Source: Herbaspirillum frisingense GSF30
GTDB lineage: Bacteria > Pseudomonadota > Gammaproteobacteria > Burkholderiales > Burkholderiaceae_D
DNA: 64,000 bases
Assembly: GCF_000300975.2 (NCBI RefSeq)
Contig: NZ_AEEC02000009.1
Span: 62,001 to 126,000, forward strand
Reading direction: 5' to 3'
Positions 1 to 8,907 of the stretch are shown here, in pieces (the first letter of the stretch is position 1; each line of letters starts with the position of its first letter). The position numbers were made by a program, and so were the translations under genes. The notes under the pieces are model-generated. The model searched no databases. It was not told where the DNA came from and saw only the letters and a program-made list of their open reading frames with translations.

Positions 1-2892
1 GACTGTATCCCCCGCTACAAGGCGCTGCTGGAACACGATCGGGTCTTCCTGCTGTGTTTTGCGGCCCAGCCCAAGGTGCACAACCCGCTCGAGATCTACG
101 AGCGCAAGGATGCCTTCAACTTTGCCGGTTCCTACTATCTGCGCTACCCGGAACGTCAGCGTGACTTCTCTTCGCTGATCGACACGGTCAAGGATTTTCG
201 GCCGGTCGAGATCTATGATCGCAACTTCGACAAGCCGCATCCCAATTACACCTTCCCGGATCAGTACAAACCGATGATTCTGGGCAAGCTGCCGTTTTCG
301 GAGATCGATCGCGCCTACAAGGGCTATCGCTACGGCATCAACATGAACACCATCAAACAGTCGCAGTCGATGTTTGCGCGCCGGGTGTTTGAATTGCTGG
401 CCTCCAATACGGTCGTGGTCAGCAATTTCTCGCGTGGTGTGCGCTTGCTCTTCGGTGAACTGGTCGTGTGCTCGGATAGCCCCAAGGAGCTCCAGGCGCG
501 CGTGCGACAGATCGTGACCAGTGATGTCAATTACCGCAAGTTCCGGCTACTGGGCCTGCGCAAGGTCATGTCCGAGCACACCTATGCCCACCGCATGTCC
601 GCCATCTGCGCCAGCATCGCCAGGACCGATCCAGCTTCGCCATCGGCACCGGTGGTCCTGCTGGCCAGGGTGCGCAACGAGGGCGAGGTACAGTGTGTGG
701 TGGCGGCATTCTCACGCCAGACCTATGTCAACAGGACGCTGCTGCTCATCGGCGAACCCGTGCCGGTCACAGAGGCGCAGGGGCTGGTGGTCTGGGTGGA
801 CGAAGCACGTTGTCGGGAGCGCATCGAGGCGCTGGCTGCCGGGACCCTGCTGGGCGTGCTTTGCCCAGAGGACTATTACGGTCCCAACTACCTGACCGAT
901 CTGGCCCTGGCCACCCACTACAGCCATGCCGATGCCTGGGGCAAGGCGCTCAGATATCGCGCCGCTGCAGGCAGCCTGGCGCTGGAGGGGGGCGACGTCG
1001 CCTACCGCAGCGTCGGGATGCTGGCTGCGCGCCGTGCGCTGTTCAGGTCTGCGGCGATGACACCGGCCGTGCTGGAGCAACTGCTGGCCGCACCGGAAGA
1101 GGCCACCCTGGCACTGGAAAAGATGGTGGCCATCGATGAATTCAACTATATCGAAGGGGGCGGTCTGCTATCCCCCGCGCAGCAGCATGAGGTCGACGAT
1201 CTCCAACTGGTCGACCAGGGCATCGATTTTCCGCGCACGATGAAGGCGGTCACGGCCCGTCTTTCGCCATCCTCCTACCGTCAGGACGAAGATACCAGCG
1301 GCCTGCCTTGCCTGGAGGCCGGGAAGTTATCGCAACTGCTGGTCCCGAAGAAACTTATCCAGATCAAGCTGGCAGGGGGCAAGCTGCTGATCCATTCCCG
1401 GTTGGGGATGGGCAGCCATGAATATCTCTACGCTGGCAAGACTTTTTCCCGGGAGGAACTCAATCTGGTCCTGAACAGCCAGTTCAGGCTCTGCGCCTCC
1501 GGCGAACTGGATGTGCGTACCATCTTCGAGTTCCAGGACAAGGATGGCAAGAAGCTCTCGCACCAGATCAACAAGGTCGGTGACAAGCATTCGTTGGCCA
1601 TTCCCTCCGAGTGCGAGAAAGTCCGCTTTGGGCTGCGCATCGAAGGCGAGGGCGAGTTCCGTATCGACAAACTGGTGCTGGGCAGCCATTCCGAACGTCC
1701 GGCCAGCTTCGTCTGCCGTTCGCCGCTGCTGGTGTTGAGCAAGCAATATCCCGCCTACGATGATCTGTATCGGTATGGCTTCCTGCATACGCGCATTCGT
1801 GCCTACCGTGCTGCCGGCGTACTGACCGAGGTCTTCCGTATCAGTCCACAGCCGCCCGGTTACCGCGAGTTCGAAGGCGTGGATGTGGCCACCGGAGATG
1901 CCGAACTGCTGGACGCCACCCTGGCCACCGGCCAGGTGAAACACGTGTTGGTGCATATGCTGGACCGGCAGATGTGGCAAGTGCTGCAAAAGTATATCGA
2001 CCGTATTCGCGTCACGGTCTGGGTGCATGGCGCGGAGATCCAGGCGTGGCAGCGCCGCCAGTTCGAGTTTGCCCTGTTCGATGCCCAGCAGATCGAACAC
2101 AAGAAGAAACTGGGCGATCAGCGTACCCAGTTCTGGCGCGGCATCTTCTCGGACATGCCGGAGAATCTGCACCTGGTCTTCGTCTCGCAGTCCTTTGCCA
2201 ACGAGGTCTTTGCGGATCTCGGCACGCAGCTGCCATCGGAGAAATATTCGATCATCCACAATCCCATCGATACCGGGAAGTTTTCCTATATACCCAAGCA
2301 GCCGGATCAGCGCCGCAAGGTCTTGTCCATCCGGCCTTACTCGGCGCTGGCGTACGCCAACGATCTGACGGTGAAGGTGATCCAGGCCTTGTCCGTCCAT
2401 CCAGATTTCGCGAAGATGGAATTCCATCTGATTGGCGACGGGGAGCTGTTCGAGCAGACTGTGGCACCGCTACGCGCATTTGACAATGTGCGGCTGGAGC
2501 GACGCTTCCTGACCCAGGACGAGATTGCAGATTTGCATAAGCAATACGGGATCTTCCTCGTTCCCACGCGCATGGATACGCAAGGTGTATCGCGGGACGA
2601 GGCCATGTCCTCGGGCCTGGTGCCGGTGACTAACGAGGTCGGTGCGGTGGGTGATTTCGTTTCCCGCTTCAACGGCATGCTGTGCGCCCCGGAAGACGTG
2701 GAGGCGATGGCCAGAGCAGTCCTGACGCTGTATGAGGATGAGACCTTGTTTGCCCGGCTTTCCGCCCAGGCAGCCAGTTCGGTGCGCGGTTCGCGCAGTG
2801 CCGAGGCGATGAGCAGGGCGGAACTGGCATTGATCTGCCAGCCTGTGGGGTGCCTCGCTGCGCTGCCGGATCAGGGCATCAGGACTTCGTGA
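1..2892 (+). CDS. Multidomain glycosyltransferase (CgeB-like + GT2-like + GT4-like), 5' partial
   Basis: The frame is open from base 1, so the true start lies upstream; the GTG at 76 is only the first start-like codon. Counting from 76, roughly residues 1-175 resemble the C-terminal half of CgeB-type glycosyltransferases (YRYGINMNT, later FELLASNTVVVSN). Residues about 190-370 look like a GT2 family A fold (VVLLARVRNE, then CPEDYYGPNYL, a likely DxD-type region). Residues about 620-920 are a GT4/GT-B-type transferase (HNPIDTGKF, FHLIGDGELFE, DEAMSSGLVPVTNEVGA). Such chained transferases assemble surface polysaccharide from nucleotide sugars at the cytoplasmic face of the membrane. The gene leads a plus-strand cluster of glycan-modifying genes. 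Oddity: after the TGA at 2890-2892 the same frame continues with protein-like codons to 2988. Domain calls are by eye; substrate unknown. Confidence 0.85.
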   Translation, partial: DCIPRYKALLEHDRVFLLCFAAQPKVHNPLEIYERKDAFNFAGSYYLRYPERQRDFSSLIDTVKDFRPVEIYDRNFDKPHPNYTFPDQYKPMILGKLPFSEIDRAYKGYRYGINMNTIKQSQSMFARRVFELLASNTVVVSNFSRGVRLLFGELVVCSDSPKELQARVRQIVTSDVNYRKFRLLGLRKVMSEHTYAHRMSAICASIARTDPASPSAPVVLLARVRNEGEVQCVVAAFSRQTYVNRTLLLIGEPVPVTEAQGLVVWVDEARCRERIEALAAGTLLGVLCPEDYYGPNYLTDLALATHYSHADAWGKALRYRAAAGSLALEGGDVAYRSVGMLAARRALFRSAAMTPAVLEQLLAAPEEATLALEKMVAIDEFNYIEGGGLLSPAQQHEVDDLQLVDQGIDFPRTMKAVTARLSPSSYRQDEDTSGLPCLEAGKLSQLLVPKKLIQIKLAGGKLLIHSRLGMGSHEYLYAGKTFSREELNLVLNSQFRLCASGELDVRTIFEFQDKDGKKLSHQINKVGDKHSLAIPSECEKVRFGLRIEGEGEFRIDKLVLGSHSERPASFVCRSPLLVLSKQYPAYDDLYRYGFLHTRIRAYRAAGVLTEVFRISPQPPGYREFEGVDVATGDAELLDATLATGQVKHVLVHMLDRQMWQVLQKYIDRIRVTVWVHGAEIQAWQRRQFEFALFDAQQIEHKKKLGDQRTQFWRGIFSDMPENLHLVFVSQSFANEVFADLGTQLPSEKYSIIHNPIDTGKFSYIPKQPDQRRKVLSIRPYSALAYANDLTVKVIQALSVHPDFAKMEFHLIGDGELFEQTVAPLRAFDNVRLERRFLTQDEIADLHKQYGIFLVPTRMDTQGVSRDEAMSSGLVPVTNEVGAVGDFVSRFNGMLCAPEDVEAMARAVLTLYEDETLFARLSAQAASSVRGSRSAEAMSRAELALICQPVGCLAALPDQGIRTS

Positions 2893-2986
2893 GATGAGCA
2901 AGAGTCCTTCCACAAGCTGCTGTCGGCGCTCAACCCTGCCCCGTGGTTCTGGTCGTTGCCGGAGACGAAGCCTGAGGGAGCGCTTT

Positions 2987-2990
2987 GAGG
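2987..2990 (+). promoter_or_regulatory. Ribosome binding site deciding the 2999 start
   Basis: GAGG lies eight bases before ATG 2999. It favours that start over ATG 2894, which lies just past the glycosyltransferase stop and has no comparable site. It also overlaps the second, downstream stop of the glycosyltransferase frame (2986-2988). Confidence 0.5.
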
Positions 2991-2998
2991 CGAAGCCA

Positions 2999-4087
2999 AT
3001 GGATTATGTTTCTCGATCTGATCTTGACATCGGCAGATTCTTTAATCGCTGCGTTTTCGTGGACAGATACGACCGTTACGCGGACAGCTTTCACCAGCTG
3101 GCTCTGTTGCAAAGGACGCTGACCTTCGACGAGCGTTTTCTCGATCCACAGTTCGTCAGTGCGACCGAGACGCCGTTCAGGGAAATCCGGCGTGCTCCGC
3201 CGCATGCGTATTGCCACAGATGGCCGCGACCAAGGATGTCGGTGTTTTCGGGGTCTTATGAGGCTTATCTTGACCAGCTGGAGTCGACGCTGGAACAGGT
3301 CCTGTTACGCATGCATCCCGGGCGGCAATATCTGATGGCACATTCCTCGGGATCGGACAGCCGCATCCTGTCCGGGACCATGGCACGCCTGCGCCGCCAG
3401 GGAAAGATGTCTTTCGATAACGTCCTGTTCCATTGCTGGTGTACCCATGAGGCCGATTCGTTCCGCAAGATCATGGCCGCCAACGGCTGGACCAATATCT
3501 CGGTGCTGGATGATAGCGGGCCGGACGTCTATAACGTCGGCAGGACCGATCTCCCCTGTGAAGGCTGGAACCCCTATACCTACCAGATCGACTTCTGGGG
3601 GACGCATGATCCATCCCGCCATGTGCTGCTGTCCGGGGCCCAGGAAACGTATTCGGTGCCGTACGAGAAATGGTTGCATGCACGCAGTTTTTTCAATACC
3701 AGGGGGGAGAGCATCCATCGCCTGGCCACGGTATTTGAGGATGTGTTGTTTCCCTTCCTCAGCTATCCGATGTTGGCCCTGACCATGGCCATGCCGGCCC
3801 AGTGGAAAAATCTTCCCGATCCCCGGATCGGACGCGACAAGGTGCGCTCCGATCTGGTGGCCCGGCTTGGTCTGATCGATATCCCGGTACAGAAGGCGGC
3901 CTATCGTTTCAATGTGTCACCGGCGCGCAGGCGAACCATGCTGGTGGCCTACGAGACCAGCCGGTTTCGCAGGCGCTATGGGATCGTTCTGGATGAGAAG
4001 GATCTGTTCGCGAACTGGAACGGCTGGAACTCCTGCCTCTGGAGTTTCGCCGTAACCGAATACGAGGTGCTGCGGCAAGCCGTCTGA
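2999..4087 (+). CDS. Asparagine synthase-like (ATP-pyrophosphatase) protein
   Basis: A 362-residue protein with the PP-loop-like motif HSSGSDSR near residue 115, matching the SGGxDS ATP-pyrophosphatase signature of asparagine-synthase C-terminal domains. The N-terminal glutaminase domain of AsnB is absent, so this is a stand-alone amidotransferase/ligase-like domain of the kind found in capsule and O-antigen clusters, where it may amidate a sugar carboxylate (inference). I place the start at 2999, preceded by GAGG at 2987-2990; the frame is open back to 2894, but those upstream codons look non-coding (Arg/Ser rich). The gene lies between a glycosyltransferase and two deacetylase-like genes, probably in one transcript. 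The fold assignment is fairly secure; the reaction is not. Confidence 0.72.
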   Translation: MDYVSRSDLDIGRFFNRCVFVDRYDRYADSFHQLALLQRTLTFDERFLDPQFVSATETPFREIRRAPPHAYCHRWPRPRMSVFSGSYEAYLDQLESTLEQVLLRMHPGRQYLMAHSSGSDSRILSGTMARLRRQGKMSFDNVLFHCWCTHEADSFRKIMAANGWTNISVLDDSGPDVYNVGRTDLPCEGWNPYTYQIDFWGTHDPSRHVLLSGAQETYSVPYEKWLHARSFFNTRGESIHRLATVFEDVLFPFLSYPMLALTMAMPAQWKNLPDPRIGRDKVRSDLVARLGLIDIPVQKAAYRFNVSPARRRTMLVAYETSRFRRRYGIVLDEKDLFANWNGWNSCLWSFAVTEYEVLRQAV

Positions 4088-4120
4088 AGGCTGCCTTGCA
4101 CCGTAAGGAAGAAAGCGCTT

Positions 4121-5119
4121 ATGCCAAACCGATACGCCATTCTCACCGTCGATACCGAGGCACTGCCCGCCCGTGCGGCCAGTGACCACGTTCGCCATCT
4201 GGTGTGGGGCAAGCATGCCGCAGGCCAGGCCGGTGTACGCGAGATGTGTGCCATCGGCAGGGAATTCGGTGCGCCTCATGTGTTCTTTGTGGATATGTGC
4301 GGCGACGAGCTCTATCCAGGGGAGATGGCAGAGGTGGTGTCCTGGCTGGACCGTGATGGGCAGGATGTACAACTACACCTGCATCCGGAGATCCTGCCCC
4401 TCCAGTTCTGGCAACAGCATGGCCTGACACCGCGGCCTCGCTACATGAATGAGTATCAAGATATTGCGCGCGCCGAGTTCGTCATCCGTTTTTTTTCGGA
4501 ACGGCTCAAGGAGCTCACGGGCAAGCCGGTTCAGGCCTACCGCGCAGGATCATTCCGCTGGAATGGCGACATCATCCGCGCATTGGGGCAGGCAGGCATT
4601 CCCCTGTCGTTCAATAATTCGATGCGGGCCCACCTACTTGGCCGCAGCCCGCATGCCGAACCGACCAACAGTCCCTATGCCTGGTCCAACGGGGTGATCG
4701 AGGTGCCTGTGACGGAACGCTATTACCCGGCGGAGCCACAGCGTGGCAAGCCGGAGAAATGGCTCAGCCTCAAGTTCCCCCAGTCCTCCTATTTCCAGTA
4801 CGCGCCGCCGCACTCGCCGTGGTGGCGTCGTTGGCTGCCGGAGCCGGTGGATCTGCAGGTGTTCCTGCTGCATTCCTGGTCGCTTCTGCATTGGGACGAC
4901 AATCAGCATGCCACTTACCTTGGCGACCAGCGTCAGGAGGAATATCGGCGCCTGGTCGCCTCGATCGTCAAGGACTATGACGTCATCACCACCACCGATT
5001 TTCTGGACCTGGTGGGCCGGCGAAAGATCAAGACCAAACAGGTGGTCCCGCTGGAGCGGGCCGACCTTGTCAGTACGCCGCCGGTGACGGTGTCGGTCAA
5101 TTCATCTTCAGGCTTCTAA
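4121..5119 (+). CDS. Polysaccharide deacetylase-like protein, copy 1
   Basis: 332 residues. It starts ILTVDTEALP (residues 7-16), a version of the NodB-type first motif with acidic D11/E13, and has QLHLHPE (84-90), the HxxxH-like metal-binding region of carbohydrate esterase family 4. RAGSFRW near 145 fits the catalytic-base/arginine motif. No signal peptide is visible, so the enzyme is probably cytoplasmic and acts on a sugar nucleotide, lipid-linked intermediate or nascent glycan (inference). It is followed after 18 bases by a close paralogue. AAGGAAG at 4107-4113 is a plausible ribosome binding site. The family is clear; the substrate is unknown. Confidence 0.8.
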   Translation: MPNRYAILTVDTEALPARAASDHVRHLVWGKHAAGQAGVREMCAIGREFGAPHVFFVDMCGDELYPGEMAEVVSWLDRDGQDVQLHLHPEILPLQFWQQHGLTPRPRYMNEYQDIARAEFVIRFFSERLKELTGKPVQAYRAGSFRWNGDIIRALGQAGIPLSFNNSMRAHLLGRSPHAEPTNSPYAWSNGVIEVPVTERYYPAEPQRGKPEKWLSLKFPQSSYFQYAPPHSPWWRRWLPEPVDLQVFLLHSWSLLHWDDNQHATYLGDQRQEEYRRLVASIVKDYDVITTTDFLDLVGRRKIKTKQVVPLERADLVSTPPVTVSVNSSSGF

Positions 5120-5137
5120 AGGAAGGTCAGACTAGCA

Positions 5138-6094
5138 ATGGCTAATCGTTATGCAATGCTTACCGTCGATACAGAGGCGCTTCCCAAGCGCGCCAGCGGT
5201 GACCACGTCAACCGCCTGATCTGGGGACGCCATGCCAACGGAACGGCCGGTATCCGCGAGATGGCGGAAATCGGGGACGAATTCAACGCCAAGCACATTT
5301 TCTTCATGGACATGTGCGGTGCCTATGCTTACCTCGATGAACTACGTGAGGTAGTACGGTGGCTGGATGCGGCTGGACAGGATGTGCAGCTGCACACGCA
5401 CCCCGAATACCTGCCCAAGAGTTTCTGGGATCAGCATGGCCTGTCGGATCGGCCGCAGTACATGAATCAGTACGAAGATGATGACCGGGCGCAATTCGTG
5501 ATCCGCCACTTCGCGGACCTGATATCGAAGGAAACCGGAAAACCGGTGCTGTCGCATCGTGCCGGCTCGTTTCGCTGGAATGCGTCGACCATTCGTGCGC
5601 TCAAGGCGGTCGATATTCCGCTCTCGTTCAATAACACCGTCTGCTCAGTCCATACCGGGCAATGCATCTATAGCGTTCCAACCAACCACCCGTTCCAGTG
5701 GTCCAATGGTGTCATCGAGGTTCCGATGACGGAGAAGCGGATTCTGCCCAAGGTCGGCAAGAAGGAACGCTGGGTACGCCTGACCTATCCGGAGTCGGCG
5801 TATTTTCAGTTCGATCCGTGGTGGGGACGCTTGCTGCTCAACATGATCAGCGGCACGCCCGAGTTCGCGGTCTTTCTTCTGCATTCATGGTCATTGCTGT
5901 ACTGGGATGAGAATGGACTTGGCAGCTATCGCGATGACCAGCGCCTGGAGGGTTACCGGAAGTTGCTCAGGAAGCTGACCAAGGACTATGACGTGATTAC
6001 TTCATCTGAATTTCTTGATCTGTGCGCGAGAGGAAAGATCAAGACGGATCGCACGGTGAACCTGGATCTGGCCGAGCTCGTCAGGCAATCCTGA
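5138..6094 (+). CDS. Polysaccharide deacetylase-like protein, copy 2
   Basis: 318 residues, colinear with the gene before it: both have NRYA-LTVDTEALP at the N-terminus, DMCG at 58-61, QDVQLH-HPE at 81-90, RAGSFRWN and HSWSLL-WD further on. It therefore arose by tandem duplication. The second copy reads QLHTHPE, still with both histidines. No signal peptide is seen. AAGGAAGG upstream (about 5119-5126) serves as ribosome binding site. The two may form a heteromer or act on different positions of the same glycan (inference). After it comes a run of T residues and the broken DUF6270-like gene, suggesting a transcriptional or evolutionary boundary. Confidence 0.8.
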   Translation: MANRYAMLTVDTEALPKRASGDHVNRLIWGRHANGTAGIREMAEIGDEFNAKHIFFMDMCGAYAYLDELREVVRWLDAAGQDVQLHTHPEYLPKSFWDQHGLSDRPQYMNQYEDDDRAQFVIRHFADLISKETGKPVLSHRAGSFRWNASTIRALKAVDIPLSFNNTVCSVHTGQCIYSVPTNHPFQWSNGVIEVPMTEKRILPKVGKKERWVRLTYPESAYFQFDPWWGRLLLNMISGTPEFAVFLLHSWSLLYWDENGLGSYRDDQRLEGYRKLLRKLTKDYDVITSSEFLDLCARGKIKTDRTVNLDLAELVRQS

Positions 6095-6099
6095 ACGCC

Positions 6100-6129
6100 T
6101 GGAACAGGTTCATTGTTCAGCAATTTTTT
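6100..6129 (+). terminator. Possible weak terminator after the second deacetylase-like gene
   Basis: GAACA and TGTTC can pair around a short loop and are followed closely by seven T residues at 6124-6130. The stem is only five pairs, so this may be an attenuator or chance. Confidence 0.25.
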
Positions 6130-6195
6130 TGCGCCCATGCCTTGGCGTTTTTGAGGGAGAGAAGGAATCGACATGCTTAATGCAATTACGGCGCC

Positions 6196-6468
6196 ATGGT
6201 GACGCGCGTTTCCATCATCGGCAGCTGCGTATCGCGGGATATTTTAAACTTTGCCGAGACACATCCATTGGTAGCCTGTTTTACCGCGGACTTGGTGCTG
6301 ATTAGAAATTTTTCACCATGCCGTCGTTTGCAAATTGCGGTTGATCAAGATGTCTCAGCGCGTTTACTAAGGACTGCCTTATCGTGCTCCTCTAACTTTT
6401 CTCCGGTCAGAGATCGGATGAAGTCTGATTTAGCGATACCTACGAATACTGGCAACAACGATGAATAA
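6196..6468 (+). pseudogene. Truncated DUF6270-like protein
   Basis: 90 codons beginning MVTRVSIIGSCVSRDIL, which matches the start of DUF6270 proteins (IIGSCVSRD), and later SSNFSPVRDRMKSDLA, which resembles their next conserved block. Family members are usually more than 200 residues, so about the last two thirds are missing. The DNA is visibly more AT-rich than its neighbours. A strong Shine-Dalgarno (GAGAGAAGGA, about 6157-6166) sits not before this ATG but before ATG 6173, which opens a nine-codon ORF (MLNAITAPW) whose stop overlaps this start as ATGGTGA; either translation is coupled or the original start has been frameshifted. The end overlaps the next gene by eight bases. Most likely a decayed gene; a short functional protein cannot be excluded. 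Confidence 0.5.
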
Positions 6469-7204
6469 TCAAGAACTACTGCGGCCGGCTACACCGGCCG
6501 ATACGCCTCCGGTAAGACATGCCTGTGAAATGCGACATGGTACAAGAGCCATCCGATATTACCTTTCTGAGGCAGTCGAGAAAAACCGACCTATCTTGGT
6601 CATTTTCCACGGACACGGTTTTGCGGCCGCACCGTCGCAGTTCAAGAGCCCCAACTGGAACGTTCTTTGTCCCATGGATAATTTCGGGGAGCAGCAGCTG
6701 GGCTCCTGGTACCTGGGCGAGGATGGCGACTTTTTCTGGCTCGATGCGATGCGCAGGCTCATCGCGGAAGTGCGGGCGCGAGTGGGTACGGGACGACTCT
6801 ATTTCTGGGGTTCGTCCATGGGCGGCTATGCTGCTTTGCTGCATGGTGCGCTCAACGGCGCGACGGCGGTATACGCCAATACTCCGCAAACTTGGTTGCT
6901 CGGGTCTACCTACTCTAACAACGGCATGCGTAAATATTTTGAGCCGATTTTCGGCAGCAACCTGAATGCGGAGTACAACGATCTGAAAACGTTCTTCAAA
7001 TCCCGCAGCCGGACGCAGTATTTTCTCTGCTTCAATCAACTGGAGCCGGGAGCCTATTTCGCTGAGCAAGGCTTGCCATTCATTGGACATTTGCACTCGT
7101 TCAGGCAGCGCTTCTATCTGGAGGTCCGGCCTTTGGAGCAGCACGGGAAGAATCATGGTGTGGGAGAGACGATTGAGCTTTTCAAACGCTATGCAGTCCA
7201 GTAA
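6461..7204 (+). CDS. Alpha/beta hydrolase-like protein
   Basis: 247 residues. The nucleophile elbow GSSMGG is at 117-122 (putative Ser119), HGHG at 50-53 is a likely oxyanion-hole strand loop, and a late histidine near 230 (EQHGKNHG) could complete a triad. No signal peptide or membrane segment is visible, so it is predicted to be cytoplasmic. In this setting it could remove or transfer an acyl group on the surface glycan (inference). Its start overlaps the end of the truncated DUF6270-like gene and its end overlaps the earliest possible start of the heparinase-like gene, so it is embedded in the operon. Confidence 0.65.
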   Translation: MNNQELLRPATPADTPPVRHACEMRHGTRAIRYYLSEAVEKNRPILVIFHGHGFAAAPSQFKSPNWNVLCPMDNFGEQQLGSWYLGEDGDFFWLDAMRRLIAEVRARVGTGRLYFWGSSMGGYAALLHGALNGATAVYANTPQTWLLGSTYSNNGMRKYFEPIFGSNLNAEYNDLKTFFKSRSRTQYFLCFNQLEPGAYFAEQGLPFIGHLHSFRQRFYLEVRPLEQHGKNHGVGETIELFKRYAVQ

Positions 7205-8804
7205 AGACACTGTTTCGAGAGACCAGATGGTATCAATCAATGCCGTCGGAAAACTATTTCCTGGTCCGTCTGACATGGATAGAACGCTGGCCGAGAAATT
7301 GAAAACGGAAGGGGTAATCCAGACCAAATTCCATGGCCAAATTCCTACCGATGGAGATCTGTGGAGCTGTGGGCCATTGGATAACAGGACCTGGCGCTGG
7401 ACCTTGCATGCATTCCTGCCCCTGGACCCGCTGATCGCCGTCGGAGACTGGGACGTGGTCTTGTCGCACATCGCTGAGTGGAGCTCCCGCTTCGGGAATG
7501 CGCCGGTAGAGGCCGATTTTCCCTGGCATGATCATGCGACTGCTTTGCGCCTGGATCGACTTTCCCGGATCGCCCTGCAGATGCCCACCGAGCAGCTCAT
7601 GCCCCTGGCTGCGCGACACGCGACCTTGCTGCTTGAAGAGAGCTTTTACTCCAGGCATACCAATCACGGGTTCGATCAGGCGCTTTCCCTGATGCTGGCT
7701 TCGCTGGCTTTCCCGCATCACCCCGAAAGTCGACGATGGCAGCAGATCGGTGTTGCGCGTTTGGACGACGAAATCCGCTTTGCCTTTACCAGCGAAGGCG
7801 TGCACGTCGAAAACAGCCCTGCCTATCATATGGGGATGATCAGTAATCTGAACCGGGCGCGGCGCTTGCTACATGCCGTCGGTGACCAGGCCGTGCTGCT
7901 TGGATTCGATAAGCTGTTTGACCAGGCTTTGCGTTTTCTGGCCTGGGTCACACGACCGGACCGCTTTGTTTGTTATCTCGGCGATAGTGTCAGTTATCGT
8001 CCGAATGTCCCGGCGGAGCTTGCTGATCTGCCGGGTTTTGCGCAGGTACGATATGTCGCGACGGCGGGGCGCGAGGGCAGTGCTCCTTCGGAGTCTTTCA
8101 TTGTGTACCAGGAATCGGGTTATGCGATTTATCGGTCAAGGTGGAGTCCCTGGGAGCGACATACCCACATCATGATGAAGTGCGGCTTCCTGAGCCGTTA
8201 TCATCGGCAGGACGATGACCTCAATGTCCTGGTACACGCCCATGGGGAGGACTGGCTGATCGATTCCGGACTGTACAACCACAATCATGACGATCCGGTA
8301 CGCATATACATGCGTTCTGCGCGGGCCCACAATGTCCCGTTTGTCCCAGGTGCCAAGGTGAACCGGTCCACCCCGGACGCAGATTTCGCTACCCTTGAGC
8401 CGCTTTCTCGGGATGATTTTCCTTATGCTGTGCAGGGCATGACCAGGATGTATGCCGGCATGCGGATGGTGCGCCAGCTGTTGATCAAGGATGAAAACAA
8501 TTTCCGTTTGGTGGATAAGATCCTGTCGTCCAAGGACAGCTCCTGCTACTGGCTATTCCATGTGCCGCTGGACAAGAAGATATCGATTGGTGCGAATACA
8601 TGTCGCGTCGTGGGCAAGCAGATGAGCCTGGTCATCAGCTCCAGTGAGCGTCTGAACTGCGAAGTCCAGCGTGGGTTTGCCGGTAGGTTTCCCAGCGTTA
8701 CAAGCGTGACAGTCAATCAGCTGGAGGACTCCCAGGTGATTGTCTTCGGACCGGCTACCGTCGAGAAGGTCGCGTTTTCCTTCCGGTTTCAATCGAAGGA
8801 ATAA
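7191..8804 (+). CDS. Heparinase II/III-like polysaccharide lyase family protein
   Basis: 537 residues from ATG 7191; ATG 7227, with GAGAGA just upstream, is an equally good start. The N-terminal half is rich in helices of the alpha/alpha-toroid type (NHGFDQALSLMLASLAF; EGVHVENSPAYHMGM near residue 205). The C-terminal half has the beta-sandwich signature with SRYHRQDDDLNVLVHAHGEDWLIDSG split over residues about 340-365, and an SARAHNVP block typical of heparinase II/III. No signal peptide is seen, which is unusual for a degradative lyase and common for lyase-like proteins in polysaccharide-synthesis clusters, where they may trim or edit glycan. The family is clear; substrate and direction are not. 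Confidence 0.75.
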   Translation: MQSSKDTVSRDQMVSINAVGKLFPGPSDMDRTLAEKLKTEGVIQTKFHGQIPTDGDLWSCGPLDNRTWRWTLHAFLPLDPLIAVGDWDVVLSHIAEWSSRFGNAPVEADFPWHDHATALRLDRLSRIALQMPTEQLMPLAARHATLLLEESFYSRHTNHGFDQALSLMLASLAFPHHPESRRWQQIGVARLDDEIRFAFTSEGVHVENSPAYHMGMISNLNRARRLLHAVGDQAVLLGFDKLFDQALRFLAWVTRPDRFVCYLGDSVSYRPNVPAELADLPGFAQVRYVATAGREGSAPSESFIVYQESGYAIYRSRWSPWERHTHIMMKCGFLSRYHRQDDDLNVLVHAHGEDWLIDSGLYNHNHDDPVRIYMRSARAHNVPFVPGAKVNRSTPDADFATLEPLSRDDFPYAVQGMTRMYAGMRMVRQLLIKDENNFRLVDKILSSKDSSCYWLFHVPLDKKISIGANTCRVVGKQMSLVISSSERLNCEVQRGFAGRFPSVTSVTVNQLEDSQVIVFGPATVEKVAFSFRFQSKE

Positions 8805-8907
8805 ATTTCCCCCATCATCGATATATCAGGATGCCGCCTTGGTTGCATGCAGCGACAGAGCATGCGCAAGGGCGTCCGCCAGAAGCAGCTTATAGCGAGA
8901 GGTAATT

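Noticed and set aside
2894-2998. Upstream start of the asparagine-synthase-like gene
   Set aside because: The extra residues are Arg/Ser-rich without family likeness, and a ribosome site precedes ATG 2999.
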